Below are positions 1 through 5,623 of a stretch of 5,623 nt of DNA, piece after piece. How positions within the stretch are numbered: the first letter of the stretch is position 1; every line of letters begins with the position of its first letter. Under the pieces are notes generated by a model. It did not search any database and had not been told where the DNA came from. It saw only the letters and a list, made by a program, of their open reading frames with translations. Both the position numbers and the translations under genes were made by a program. Source of the DNA: Pseudomonadota bacterium (GTDB lineage: Bacteria; Pseudomonadota; Alphaproteobacteria; Rhizobiales; Beijerinckiaceae); NCBI GenBank assembly GCA_023422485.1, contig JAGTAM010000185.1, forward strand, positions 1 through 5,623. Reading direction: 5' to 3'.

Positions 1-1
1 G

Positions 2-1396
2 CTCTACGTGCTGCTGGCCCTCGGGTTCGCGGCCGTGGCCGGCCTCGTCATCTTCTTCTCCCGCCCCACGCTGCTCACCGTGGCGGTGGGCCCGCGCGAC
101 GGTGTCGAGGCGGGACTAATCGAGATCTATGCGCGCGCGCTCAACCGCAATCACGAGGATGTGCGGCTCAAGATCGTGCCGTTCGACGACGTGCGCGACA
201 GCGCCGCCGCCCTGGAGCAGGGCCGCGCCGACCTCGCCGTGGTGCGGCCCGACGTGAAACTGCCGGATAACGGACTGACGCTGGCGATCCTCCACGACGA
301 GGCGCTGATCGTCGCAGCCCCCGAGGCCAACGAGATCGAGAGCTTTTCCGATCTCTCCACCCAGCGCCTCGGCGTCGTCGTGCGCCATGAAGCCGACCTT
401 CCGGTGCTGACGAGCCTGCTCGACTTCTACGATTTCAAGGCGGCTCCGGAAGCCGAGGCGCTGGGCGGCGAGGCCCTCGCGGCCGGCCGGATCGGCCTCG
501 TACCGCTGAAAGCCAGCGAGATCACCGGGGCGCTGGAGGCGAAGCGGGTCGATGCGGTCGCGATCATCGCCTCCCCCACCGGCAAACCGGCCCAGGCGAT
601 GCTGCGGGCGGTCGAGGCGGCCTCGCCGGAGCGCAAGGTGGCCCTCGTCAGCGTGCCGGACGGCAAGGCGATCGTGCAGCGGGTGCCGGCGCTCCAGCCG
701 GTCACGCTCTCGGCGGGTACCTTCGGCGGGCGGCCCAAGCGCCCGGTGGAGGACGTCGAGACGGTGGGCGTATCGTACCGGCTGATGGCCCGCGGCGCGG
801 TGAGCCGCGTCGCCGTGGCCTCGGTGGTGCAACACCTGTTCGAGTGGCGCTCGCGGCTCGCCGCCGCCGCACCGATCGCGCACCAGATGAAGCCGCCGGA
901 CTACGACACCACCGTCACGGCCACGAGCGCGCAGCTCCCCAACCATCCCGGCGCAGTGGACTATTTCGAGCGCGAGCAGCAGACCTTCCTCGACCGCTAC
1001 GAGGATTGGATCTACCTGCTGGCCTTCTTCGGCGGCACGGTGGGCTCCGGCATCGCGTGGCTCGGCCAACGCCTTGCCCGCAAGCGGCGCGAGCGCATCG
1101 ACATCATCCTCGACCGCCTGCTCGACATCCTGGCCGAGGCCCGCGAGGCGCAGTCGGCGGCTGCCCTCGACGCGCTGACCCGCGAGACCGACGCGCTGAG
1201 CGCCGACGTGGTGCGCCAAGCCCGCGAGCGCAGCATCGACTCGCGCATGATCTCCGCGCTGATCCTCGCCATCGACGCGGTCAACGGCGCCCTCGACGAC
1301 GGCCGCCGCGCCTTCGAACCCGGCGCCGATCCGAGCAACGGCAGCCGGTCGCGCACCGCGCGGCTGCTGTCGCTGAGCCTTCCGGCGGCCGAGTAG
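2..1396 (+). CDS. TAXI-family TRAP transporter solute-binding protein, membrane-anchored (5' partial)
   Basis: The frame is open to the window edge. The first internal start is GTG at 8, but it sits inside a hydrophobic stretch (codons for L-Y precede it), so the true start probably lies upstream. Numbering from that GTG: residues 1-18 are a transmembrane/signal-anchor helix. Residues about 22-330 resemble the TAXI-type periplasmic binding fold (COG2358-like), including the family's late NHPGAVDYF segment (312-320). A second transmembrane helix at about 335-353 is followed by the basic run RKRRER (359-364). The remaining roughly 100 residues are helical, charged and probably cytoplasmic. TAXI proteins normally bind small acidic ligands and deliver them to a fused TRAP permease. 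No permease gene is in the window, so the ligand and partner are unknown. The inferred topology is both termini in the cytoplasm with the binding domain outside. Family assignment is fairly firm; a transport role is less so. The stop is TAG at 1394-1396. Confidence 0.8.
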   Translation, partial: LYVLLALGFAAVAGLVIFFSRPTLLTVAVGPRDGVEAGLIEIYARALNRNHEDVRLKIVPFDDVRDSAAALEQGRADLAVVRPDVKLPDNGLTLAILHDEALIVAAPEANEIESFSDLSTQRLGVVVRHEADLPVLTSLLDFYDFKAAPEAEALGGEALAAGRIGLVPLKASEITGALEAKRVDAVAIIASPTGKPAQAMLRAVEAASPERKVALVSVPDGKAIVQRVPALQPVTLSAGTFGGRPKRPVEDVETVGVSYRLMARGAVSRVAVASVVQHLFEWRSRLAAAAPIAHQMKPPDYDTTVTATSAQLPNHPGAVDYFEREQQTFLDRYEDWIYLLAFFGGTVGSGIAWLGQRLARKRRERIDIILDRLLDILAEAREAQSAAALDALTRETDALSADVVRQARERSIDSRMISALILAIDAVNGALDDGRRAFEPGADPSNGSRSRTARLLSLSLPAAE

Positions 1397-1397
1397 G

Positions 1398-2798
1398 CTA
1401 CCCCACCCCCACCGGATGCTTCACCACGAACGGCGTGCGCATCGTGACCAGCTCCTCGCCGAGCGTCGGGTGCACCGCGATGGTGCGGTCGAAATCGGCC
1501 TTGGTCGCGCCCATGGTGACGGCGATGCCGCCGGCCTGGATGATCTCGCCGGCATCCGGCCCGAGCACGTGCACGCCGACGACCCGGTCGCTGGCGCGGT
1601 CCACCAGCACCTTCATGATCACCCGCTCGTCGCGGCCCGACAGCGTCGCCTTCATCGGGCGGAAGCTCGCCTTGTAGACGTCGATCTCGCCGTAGCAGCG
1701 GCGCGCCACGTCCTCGTTGTGGCCGACCACGCCGATCTCCGGCGTCGAGAACACGGCGGTGGCGATCAGGCGATGATCGACGCACCAGGGCTTCCTGCCG
1801 AACACCGTGTCGGCGAAGGCATGGCCCTCGCGGATCGCCACGGGGGTGAGGGCGGCGCGGCCGTTCACGTCTCCCACCGCGTAGATCGAGGGCACCTTGG
1901 TGCGCGAATCCGCCTCGACGGGGATCGCGCCGCGCGCGTCGAGGTCGATGCCGACCCGTTCCAGTCCGAGCCCGGCGACGTTCGGGCGCCGGCCGGTCGC
2001 CACCAGCACGCAATCGACAATCAGGCTCTCGCCGCTGCTCAAGGTGGCGCGGATGGCCGAGCCGTCGCGCTCCAGACGCTCGACGGTCTGCTCAAGGCGC
2101 AGATCCATGCGCTTGGCGTAAGCCTCGCCGAGCGCGTCGGCGATCTCGGGATCGAAGCCGCGCAGCAGGCTTTTTCCGCGATGGAGCAGCGTCGTCTTCG
2201 AGCCGAGGCTCGCAAAGACGCCTGCGAATTCCACGGCAATGTAACCGCCACCGACCACGAGGATGCGCTCGGGCTGGCTCTCCAACTCGAACACGCCGTT
2301 CGAGTCGATGGCGAGTTCCGCGCCGGGGATCAGCGGCTCGCGCACCGGCGTCGCGCCGGTCGCGATCAGGATGAAGCGGGCGCGGACCGTGCGGTCGGCG
2401 CGGACGAGGCGGACCGTGTGCGGATCCTCGATCACCGCGCGGTCGGCCACGACCTCGACGCCGGCGCCCGCGAGGTTTCGGCCGTAGATGCCTTCGAGCC
2501 GAGCGACTTCCGCGTCGCGGGAGCGCTTCAGCGCGGCCCAGTCGAAGCGCGGCGTCTCCAGGCGCCAGCCGAAGCCGGCGGCGTCCTCGAACTCGTCGGT
2601 GAAGCGGCCGGCATAGACCATCAGCTTCTTCGGCACGCAGCCGCGGATCACGCAGGTGCCCCCGACGCGGTACTCTTCCGCCAGCATGACCTTTGCGCCG
2701 TGGCTGGCGGCGATGCGGGCCGCCCGCACCCCGCCGGAGCCGCCGCCGATCACGAACAGGTCGACGTCGAAGGACTCGCTCATCTCGGTCTCGCTCAT
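1398..2798 (-). CDS. gor: Glutathione-disulfide reductase (NADPH)
   Basis: A 466-residue flavoprotein that reduces oxidised glutathione with NADPH in the cytoplasm; this is normal length for the family. Domains in order: FAD-binding GGGSGG (18-23); redox disulfide C49/C54 within GGTCVIRGCVPKK, the form seen in plant and rhizobial enzymes; LIATGATP (144-151); NADPH-binding GGGYIAVEF (183-191), followed by R207 and R213, spaced like the two arginines that select NADPH in E. coli Gor; VLVATGRRPN (264-273); FAD-contacting YAVGD (306-310); and the C-terminal interface motif HPTLGEE with catalytic H443 and E448. All key residues are present. The ATG at 2796-2798 overlaps the ligase stop as ATGA, which supports this start. 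A second in-frame ATG at 2781-2783 would remove five residues and is also possible. It is the last gene of the apparent rpiA operon. Mercuric, dihydrolipoamide or trypanothione reductase is unlikely given the active-site and NADPH motifs. Confidence 0.96.
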   Translation of the reverse strand: MSETEMSESFDVDLFVIGGGSGGVRAARIAASHGAKVMLAEEYRVGGTCVIRGCVPKKLMVYAGRFTDEFEDAAGFGWRLETPRFDWAALKRSRDAEVARLEGIYGRNLAGAGVEVVADRAVIEDPHTVRLVRADRTVRARFILIATGATPVREPLIPGAELAIDSNGVFELESQPERILVVGGGYIAVEFAGVFASLGSKTTLLHRGKSLLRGFDPEIADALGEAYAKRMDLRLEQTVERLERDGSAIRATLSSGESLIVDCVLVATGRRPNVAGLGLERVGIDLDARGAIPVEADSRTKVPSIYAVGDVNGRAALTPVAIREGHAFADTVFGRKPWCVDHRLIATAVFSTPEIGVVGHNEDVARRCYGEIDVYKASFRPMKATLSGRDERVIMKVLVDRASDRVVGVHVLGPDAGEIIQAGGIAVTMGATKADFDRTIAVHPTLGEELVTMRTPFVVKHPVGVG

Positions 2799-2818
2799 GC
2801 GCTCTCGTTCGCGCTCTC
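2775..2818 (-). repeat. Short stacked direct repeats at the ligase/gor junction
   Basis: On the minus strand the octamer GAGAGCGC occurs twice (2811-2818 and 2799-2806) separated by GAAC. The nonamer ATGAGCGAG also occurs twice (2790-2798 and 2775-2783), 15 bases apart and in frame. The first pair encodes the ESANESA end of the ligase. The second gives gor two in-frame ATG codons (MSETEMSES). The repeats probably arose by small duplications; no function is implied. The GAGAG just before the first gor ATG is the only Shine-Dalgarno-like sequence and is weak. Confidence 0.7.
2795..2798 (-). promoter_or_regulatory. ATGA stop/start overlap, ligase to gor
   Basis: The ligase stop TGA (2795-2797) and the gor start ATG (2796-2798) share bases in an ATGA. 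This arrangement commonly allows translational coupling by ribosome re-initiation. With no strong ribosome binding site here, gor translation may depend on the gene upstream. Coupling itself is inferred. Confidence 0.75.
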
Positions 2819-4024
2819 ATATGGGGGCCGCGCGCAGGCCGCCGCCCGCAGCCATGTGATGGCCGCCCCGAGGCCCGCCGTCCACCATCCCTGCCACGCG
2901 CCGTGCTCGACGAACATCACCGCCACCGCCGCGCCGAGCAGCCCGAGGGCGGTGGCGAACAGGAGGCGCGGCAGAGCCGAGGCCGCCCGCAGGGCCAGGA
3001 AGGCGATCAGCGCCGCCAGGACCGCACCGACGAGGCCGAGTTCAGACCAGATCTGCAGGAAGGTGTTGTGCGGGTGGCCAACGGCCAGCATGGCCCGCAT
3101 CTCCGGTTCGAGCGCCTGCGCCGCCGGAACCTCGGCGAAGCGCGGGCCCATGCCGTAGCCGGAGCCGATCCAGGGCGCCTGGGCCACCGCGGCACCGAAG
3201 CTCTGGGCGATGGCGACCCGCGCCCGCGAGGACGACTGCGTCAGACGCTCATGCGCCGCCTCCGGCATCAGCCGGTGGAGGATGTCGCCCTCGACAGGGG
3301 CAAGAGCAAAGGCGAGCCCGAGCACCAGCATCGCGGCCCCGAGGGCCACGGCGCGCGGAAGAAGACGCCCGGCCGCGAACATCACGCCGCCAGCGAGCAG
3401 ACCGAGGGCGGCCGCGCCGCTGATCGAGCGCAGGATCGCCAGGGCCGCCACGGCGAGGAGGGCTCCGCCGGCGAGGCGATGGTCGCGCAGGGCGAGGAAA
3501 GCGGCGAGCGGCCCGGCGATCAGCAGCACCGTCAGCAGCGGGCGGTTGAACATGAACAGGGCCACGCGCTGGCCGAGCCAGACCTGGGGCGCGAGATCGA
3601 GCGTGAGGCTTGCCACGATGTAGAGGCAGGCGGCGGCCAGCAGGCTCGCGCCGAGGGGCAGCGCCCAGGCTGGCAGCCGGGCCGGTGCGAGCCGGGCGAG
3701 GATCGAAGCGGCGATCAGCGTCGGCAGGAACTCGGACAGGACCCGCCCCCATAGGACGGGAAACGGGCTCCAGGACAGCGAGACGAGGCACCAGCCGAGG
3801 AAGGCGAGCGCGGCCAGGCCGAGGGGAGAGCGCAGCGGGGCGATCAGCAGGGAAGCCGCCCGCCCGCGATACTCGGCTACGGCGCCGGCCAAGAACAGCA
3901 GGGCGGCAATGCCGACGACGAGCGGGCTCGACCGGTTGGCCAGCGCCATCACCGGCGCTACCAGCGCCAGCGCGACGGCGCCGGAGGCATAGAGGCGCGC
4001 CGCCGCGGCGGGGCCGGCGATCAC
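2795..4024 (-). CDS. O-antigen ligase / Wzy-like polymerase family membrane protein
   Basis: Read from the GTG at 4022-4024 this is a 409-residue, highly hydrophobic protein with about 10-12 predicted membrane helices: the first at about 12-30, others up to about 242, then about 328-346, 352-371 and 376-396. A large periplasmic loop at about 243-326 carries the family signature: SSRARVAI (264-271), PWIGSGYGMGPR (284-295) and HPHNTFLQIWSELGLVG (317-333), with the conserved histidine and the ExGxxG element. Members join or polymerise surface polysaccharide on the outer face of the inner membrane. The sequence does not show whether this one is a lipid A-core ligase, a Wzy polymerase or another glycan ligase, and no glycosyltransferase lies nearby. 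The frame stays open for another 25 codons to an ATG at 4099, but that extension is basic and Pro/Gly-rich and overlaps the DUF2059 gene. The GTG forms a GTGA overlap with that gene's stop and still includes the first membrane helix. Confidence 0.85.
   Translation of the reverse strand: MIAGPAAAARLYASGAVALALVAPVMALANRSSPLVVGIAALLFLAGAVAEYRGRAASLLIAPLRSPLGLAALAFLGWCLVSLSWSPFPVLWGRVLSEFLPTLIAASILARLAPARLPAWALPLGASLLAAACLYIVASLTLDLAPQVWLGQRVALFMFNRPLLTVLLIAGPLAAFLALRDHRLAGGALLAVAALAILRSISGAAALGLLAGGVMFAAGRLLPRAVALGAAMLVLGLAFALAPVEGDILHRLMPEAAHERLTQSSSRARVAIAQSFGAAVAQAPWIGSGYGMGPRFAEVPAAQALEPEMRAMLAVGHPHNTFLQIWSELGLVGAVLAALIAFLALRAASALPRLLFATALGLLGAAVAVMFVEHGAWQGWWTAGLGAAITWLRAAACARPPYESANESA
4021..4024 (-). 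promoter_or_regulatory. GTGA stop/start overlap, DUF2059 gene to ligase
   Basis: The DUF2059 stop TGA (4021-4023) shares bases with the GTG (4022-4024) chosen as the ligase start. The bases just upstream (CCAGCTCCA) hold no good Shine-Dalgarno sequence, which fits start by coupling. This overlap decides the ligase start over the upstream ATG at 4099. Confidence 0.65.
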
Positions 4025-4617
4025 TGGAGCTGGTGGCCGCGCTTGCCCATCTCGGCGCGGGTGCGGACCATGATGTATTCCGACACCTCCTGGGTCCAAT
4101 CCTGCATGGCGCCGACCATGTCATCGAGCACCTGCGGCTGGGTCTCGACGTAGCGCTTGCCCGAGGGGGACCGGAAGAAGGCGACGATGTCCTTCAGCTC
4201 GGCCTCGGTCAGGCGCTTGGCGTAGATGCGCGCGGCGATGTTGATCAGCCGCTGCTTCTGCAGCTCCATCTCCGGATCGAGACTTTTCAGCACCTCGTCC
4301 AGATCCTTGGCGAGGTCGGGCCGCGTCACCGCGTTCTTGCGGATCTGATCGGCCATGGTCGGGATGATCGAGTCGAAGGACCGGGCAATGCCGGAGCTCA
4401 GCATCACCTCGCGGGCGAGCGCGAGATGGGAGGCGCTGACTTCGGGCTCCGGTGCAGGCGCCGGCGGCGGGGCCGTGCCGGGCTTCGCGGTCGGCTTCGG
4501 GGAGGCCGCCGGGGGTTTGGCGGCCGGCTGCTGCGCGAGCGCCACCGGCACGAGGAGGGCCTGCGACAGCAGGGTCGCGAGGACGGGGCCACCCAGGGCG
4601 GCGAGACGGAGGACCAT
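4021..4617 (-). CDS. DUF2059 domain-containing secreted protein
   Basis: A 198-residue protein. Residues 1-28 look like a Sec signal peptide: a short basic start (VLR), a hydrophobic core, and a probable cleavage after ALA (26-28). A Pro/Ala/Lys-rich linker follows (about 31-59), then a helical domain (about 61-190) containing RIYAKRLTEAELKDIVAFF (130-148) and SPSGKRYV (150-157), the hallmark of DUF2059 (PF09832). The mature protein is expected in the periplasm, possibly tethered or spaced by the linker. The molecular function of DUF2059 is unknown, and no catalytic residues can be pointed out. The ATG at 4615-4617 is preceded by GGAG ten bases upstream and gives a complete signal peptide. 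It lies 41 bases after rpiA and its stop overlaps the next gene's start. Association of this domain with rpiA and gor is, from memory, recurrent in Hyphomicrobiales. Confidence 0.9.
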   Translation of the reverse strand: MVLRLAALGGPVLATLLSQALLVPVALAQQPAAKPPAASPKPTAKPGTAPPPAPAPEPEVSASHLALAREVMLSSGIARSFDSIIPTMADQIRKNAVTRPDLAKDLDEVLKSLDPEMELQKQRLINIAARIYAKRLTEAELKDIVAFFRSPSGKRYVETQPQVLDDMVGAMQDWTQEVSEYIMVRTRAEMGKRGHQLQ

Positions 4618-4627
4618 GCGGGAGAAG

Positions 4628-4631
4628 CTCC
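4628..4631 (-). promoter_or_regulatory. Ribosome binding site of the DUF2059 gene
   Basis: GGAG on the minus strand, ten bases before the ATG at 4617, within a pyrimidine-rich 41-base gap (4618-4658). It is the clearest Shine-Dalgarno in the operon and supports the chosen start. No terminator-like hairpin with a T run is visible in the gap, so read-through from rpiA is expected. Confidence 0.55.
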
Positions 4632-4658
4632 GGGGAAGGAAAGGGAGGCGGCCGGGCG

Positions 4659-5369
4659 TCAGAGGCGGCCGAGGACGCTGACGACCGCTGCCTCACCGTC
4701 GGAAGCGGCAAGGATGGCCGCGTCGGCGATGCCGAGGAACAGGCCGTGCTCGACCACGCCCGGCACTGCCCAGAGCCGGGTGGACAAGGCTTCCGGATCG
4801 GGGATGCGGCCGAGTCGGAGATCGAGGATGGCATGGCCGCCATCGGTCAGGACGGGCGCGCCGGAAGCGTCGTGGCGGCGCACGATCTCGCCCGCGCAGC
4901 CCGACCGCGCCACCGCCGCCTGGACGGCGCGGGTGGTGGCGCCGATGCCGAACAGGTTCACCTCGACCGGCAGCGGAAAGGCGCCGAGGGTCTCGACCCG
5001 CTTCGAAGCGTCAGCGATCACCACCATGCGGCGGCTCGCCACCGCGACGATCTTCTCGCGCAGCAGGGCGGCGCCGCCGCCCTTGATGAGGCGCAAGTTT
5101 CCATCGACCTCGTCGGCTCCGTCGATGGTCAGATCGAGTTCGGGCAGCTCTTCGAGGGTGGCGAGGGGGATTCCCTCGCGCTCGCAGGCGATGCGGGTGG
5201 CCTCCGAAGTCGGCACGCCGGTGACGGTGAGGCCCGCGCGCACGCGCTCGCCGAGAAGCGCGATGAAGGCGGCCGCGGTGCTGCCGGTGCCGATGCCGAG
5301 GCGCATCCCGTCCTCGACCAGGGGGATCGCGCGCTCCGCCGCCGCGCGCTTGAGGTCCGGCGCACTCAC
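4659..5369 (-). CDS. rpiA: Ribose-5-phosphate isomerase A
   Basis: A 236-residue cytoplasmic enzyme that interconverts ribose 5-phosphate and ribulose 5-phosphate in the non-oxidative pentose phosphate pathway. Phosphate-binding GTGST is at 27-31, followed by PTS (53-55). The catalytic segment DGADEVD starts at D83, with D86, K96 in KGGG (96-99), and E105 in LREKI. The spacings (+3, +13, +22 from the first Asp) match E. coli RpiA D81, D84, K94 and E103. TDGGHAILDL (175-184) and GLFLG (209-213) are late family motifs. Length is normal and no key residue is missing. The start is GTG at 5367-5369. An in-frame stop lies four codons upstream, and the next Met is residue 22, inside the conserved N-terminal helix, so GTG is effectively forced. 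The Shine-Dalgarno is poor (GAG about 8-10 bases upstream). It is the first confident gene of the minus-strand operon. Confidence 0.96.
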   Translation of the reverse strand: MSAPDLKRAAAERAIPLVEDGMRLGIGTGSTAAAFIALLGERVRAGLTVTGVPTSEATRIACEREGIPLATLEELPELDLTIDGADEVDGNLRLIKGGGAALLREKIVAVASRRMVVIADASKRVETLGAFPLPVEVNLFGIGATTRAVQAAVARSGCAGEIVRRHDASGAPVLTDGGHAILDLRLGRIPDPEALSTRLWAVPGVVEHGLFLGIADAAILAASDGEAAVVSVLGRL

Positions 5370-5395
5370 GACACGATCTCAGGCTTCGAATTCAT
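5366..5395 (-). other. Possible nine-codon upstream ORF overlapping the rpiA start
   Basis: An ATG at 5393-5395 opens a nine-codon frame (MNSKPEIVS) that ends in a TGA (5366-5368) sharing bases with the rpiA GTG as GTGA. The same frame is open upstream to the window edge (5623) without a stop, but that extension is Arg-rich with noticeably lower G/C at third positions than the real genes here, so it does not look coding. The small ORF could couple translation to rpiA, or could be chance. No good ribosome binding site precedes it. Confidence 0.2.
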
Positions 5396-5413
5396 CGGGG
5401 GCACTCGGACCGT

Positions 5414-5440
5414 CGAATCTGGGGCGGCGAATCTGGGGCG
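5414..5440. repeat. Tandem 13-bp direct repeat upstream of rpiA
   Basis: CGAATCTGGGGCG occurs identically at 5414-5426 and 5428-5440, a period of 14 bases. It lies about 45-71 bases upstream of the rpiA start codon. Flanking bases show no convincing third copy. The position suits an operator or a promoter-proximal element, but a simple local duplication is equally possible. Confidence 0.75.
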
Positions 5441-5500
5441 ATTGAGGAGGCAGGCCCTAGCACGCCTCCCCGCGACCGCAAAAGACGAACGCAAGGAAGC

Positions 5501-5623
5501 ATGAAGGCCGCGTTGCGGCCCGAGTGGCGGCTCAAGACACAGGGCTTTCCGCCGCCTCCGGGTCTCAGGGCCGCGTTCCCTGCGGCGGCGTGGCGCTCGG
5601 GCCGGCGCGGCCGGGGGCCGGAC
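5501..5623 (+). CDS. Possible start of a divergent hypothetical gene (3' partial)
   Basis: ATG at 5501 opens 41 codons without a stop to the window edge (begins MKAALRPEWRLKTQG). Third positions are mostly G/C, like the real genes. AAGGA (5493-5497) lies only three bases before the ATG, closer than a good Shine-Dalgarno normally sits. The product matches no family I recognise, and its later part is Arg/Gly/Pro-rich, as chance frames in GC-rich DNA often are. If real it would be divergent from rpiA and share the 131-base region between them. A competing reading is a minus-strand gene tail ending at 5565. Confidence 0.22.
   Translation, partial: MKAALRPEWRLKTQGFPPPPGLRAAFPAAAWRSGRRGRGPD
5506..5520 (-). 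terminator. Short perfect hairpin, possible weak terminator of an upstream minus-strand gene
   Basis: GGCCGC and GCGGCC form a six-pair stem with a three-base loop. Read on the minus strand it is followed by a T-rich but interrupted stretch (TTCATGCTTCCTTGCG, then TTTT at 5481-5484 region). That could end a gene coming from beyond 5565 before the rpiA promoter. The T tract is imperfect and short GC palindromes are common in this sequence, so this is tentative. Confidence 0.25.

Larger units (their letters stand above)
5370..5623. other. Region upstream of rpiA, no confident gene
   Basis: These 254 bases probably carry the rpiA operon promoter in the part nearest rpiA. No convincing -35/-10 pair or EcfG-type GGAAC...CGTT element could be read on either strand. 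The stretch 5380-5396 is the least GC-rich part and includes GAATTC. Present are a 13-bp tandem repeat (5414-5440), a perfect hairpin (5506-5520) and edge fragments on both strands. On the minus strand, a frame entering from the edge ends at TGA 5565-5567 with a Pro/Gly-rich tail (PAPGRAGPSATPPQGTRP) that could be the C-terminus of an upstream gene. On the plus strand, a frame from ATG 5501 runs off the edge. The two overlap, so probably only one, if either, is real. Confidence 0.6.

Noticed and set aside
116..1219. A 367-codon minus-strand frame antisense to the TAXI gene
   Set aside because: The plus frame has a coherent binding domain and two membrane helices. The antisense product is Arg/His/Gly-rich with no recognisable motif.
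1416..3158. A long plus-strand open frame (580 codons) antisense to gor and part of the ligase gene
   Set aside because: It mirrors the codon structure of well-supported minus-strand genes in GC-rich DNA. Its product is His/Ala/Arg/Asp-rich, matches no family and has no ribosome binding site that I can see.
4025..4099. N-terminal 25-residue extension of the ligase from ATG 4099
   Set aside because: It lies wholly inside the DUF2059 coding sequence and encodes a basic, Pro/Gly-rich segment unlike a membrane protein start. The GTG at 4024 gives a tight GTGA overlap and retains the first membrane helix.
5411..5440. TCGAATC within the repeat suggested a tRNA T-loop
   Set aside because: No acceptor, D or anticodon stems can be folded around it, and the motif is explained by the tandem repeat.
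3610..5445. A 611-codon plus-strand open frame antisense to the ligase, DUF2059 and rpiA genes
   Set aside because: It opposes three genes with clear family motifs. The product is an Arg/Gly/Ala-rich low-complexity sequence, typical of shadow frames at this GC content.
5456..5481. Possible promoter for rpiA on the minus strand (TTGCGG at 5476-5481, GCTAGG at 5456-5461)
   Set aside because: The spacer is only 14 bases and the -10-like hexamer is a poor match, so it was not annotated.

Overview
This is a very GC-rich window, roughly 70% by eye with strongly G/C-biased third codon positions. It is densely packed with bacterial chromosomal genes. The gene set suggests an alphaproteobacterium of the order Hyphomicrobiales, most likely Methylobacterium or Methylorubrum. 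It combines a plant/rhizobial-type glutathione reductase (CVIRGC active site), a DUF2059 secreted protein beside rpiA, and a membrane-anchored TAXI-type binding protein. The genus is inferred from family resemblance and was not checked against a database.

Layout. Positions 2-1396 (+) hold the 3' part of a TAXI-family TRAP-type solute-binding protein with a transmembrane segment at each end of its periplasmic domain. It meets the next gene tail to tail: the two stop codons are separated by one base (1397). From 5369 down to 1398 the minus strand carries an apparent four-gene operon in the order rpiA (ribose-5-phosphate isomerase A), a secreted DUF2059 protein, an O-antigen ligase/polymerase-like membrane protein, and gor (glutathione-disulfide reductase). 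The last three are chained by 4-base stop/start overlaps, GTGA at 4021-4024 and ATGA at 2795-2798. The rpiA to DUF2059 gap is only 41 bases.

The last 254 bases (5370-5623) lie upstream of rpiA and have no confident gene. They contain a 13-bp tandem direct repeat (5414-5440), a short perfect hairpin (5506-5520), a possible nine-codon upstream ORF whose stop overlaps the rpiA start, and weak gene fragments on either strand at the window edge.

How the genes may work together: RpiA acts in the pentose phosphate pathway. Gor spends NADPH, part of which that pathway can supply, to keep glutathione reduced. The DUF2059 and ligase-like proteins act in the periplasm or envelope. Central carbon/redox and envelope genes therefore share one tightly coupled transcription unit. 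No mobile element, CRISPR array, RNA gene or clearly novel system is visible. The points most worth a second look are the overlap-chained operon, the tandem repeat and uORF upstream of rpiA, and the two-TM TAXI protein with a cytoplasmic tail.
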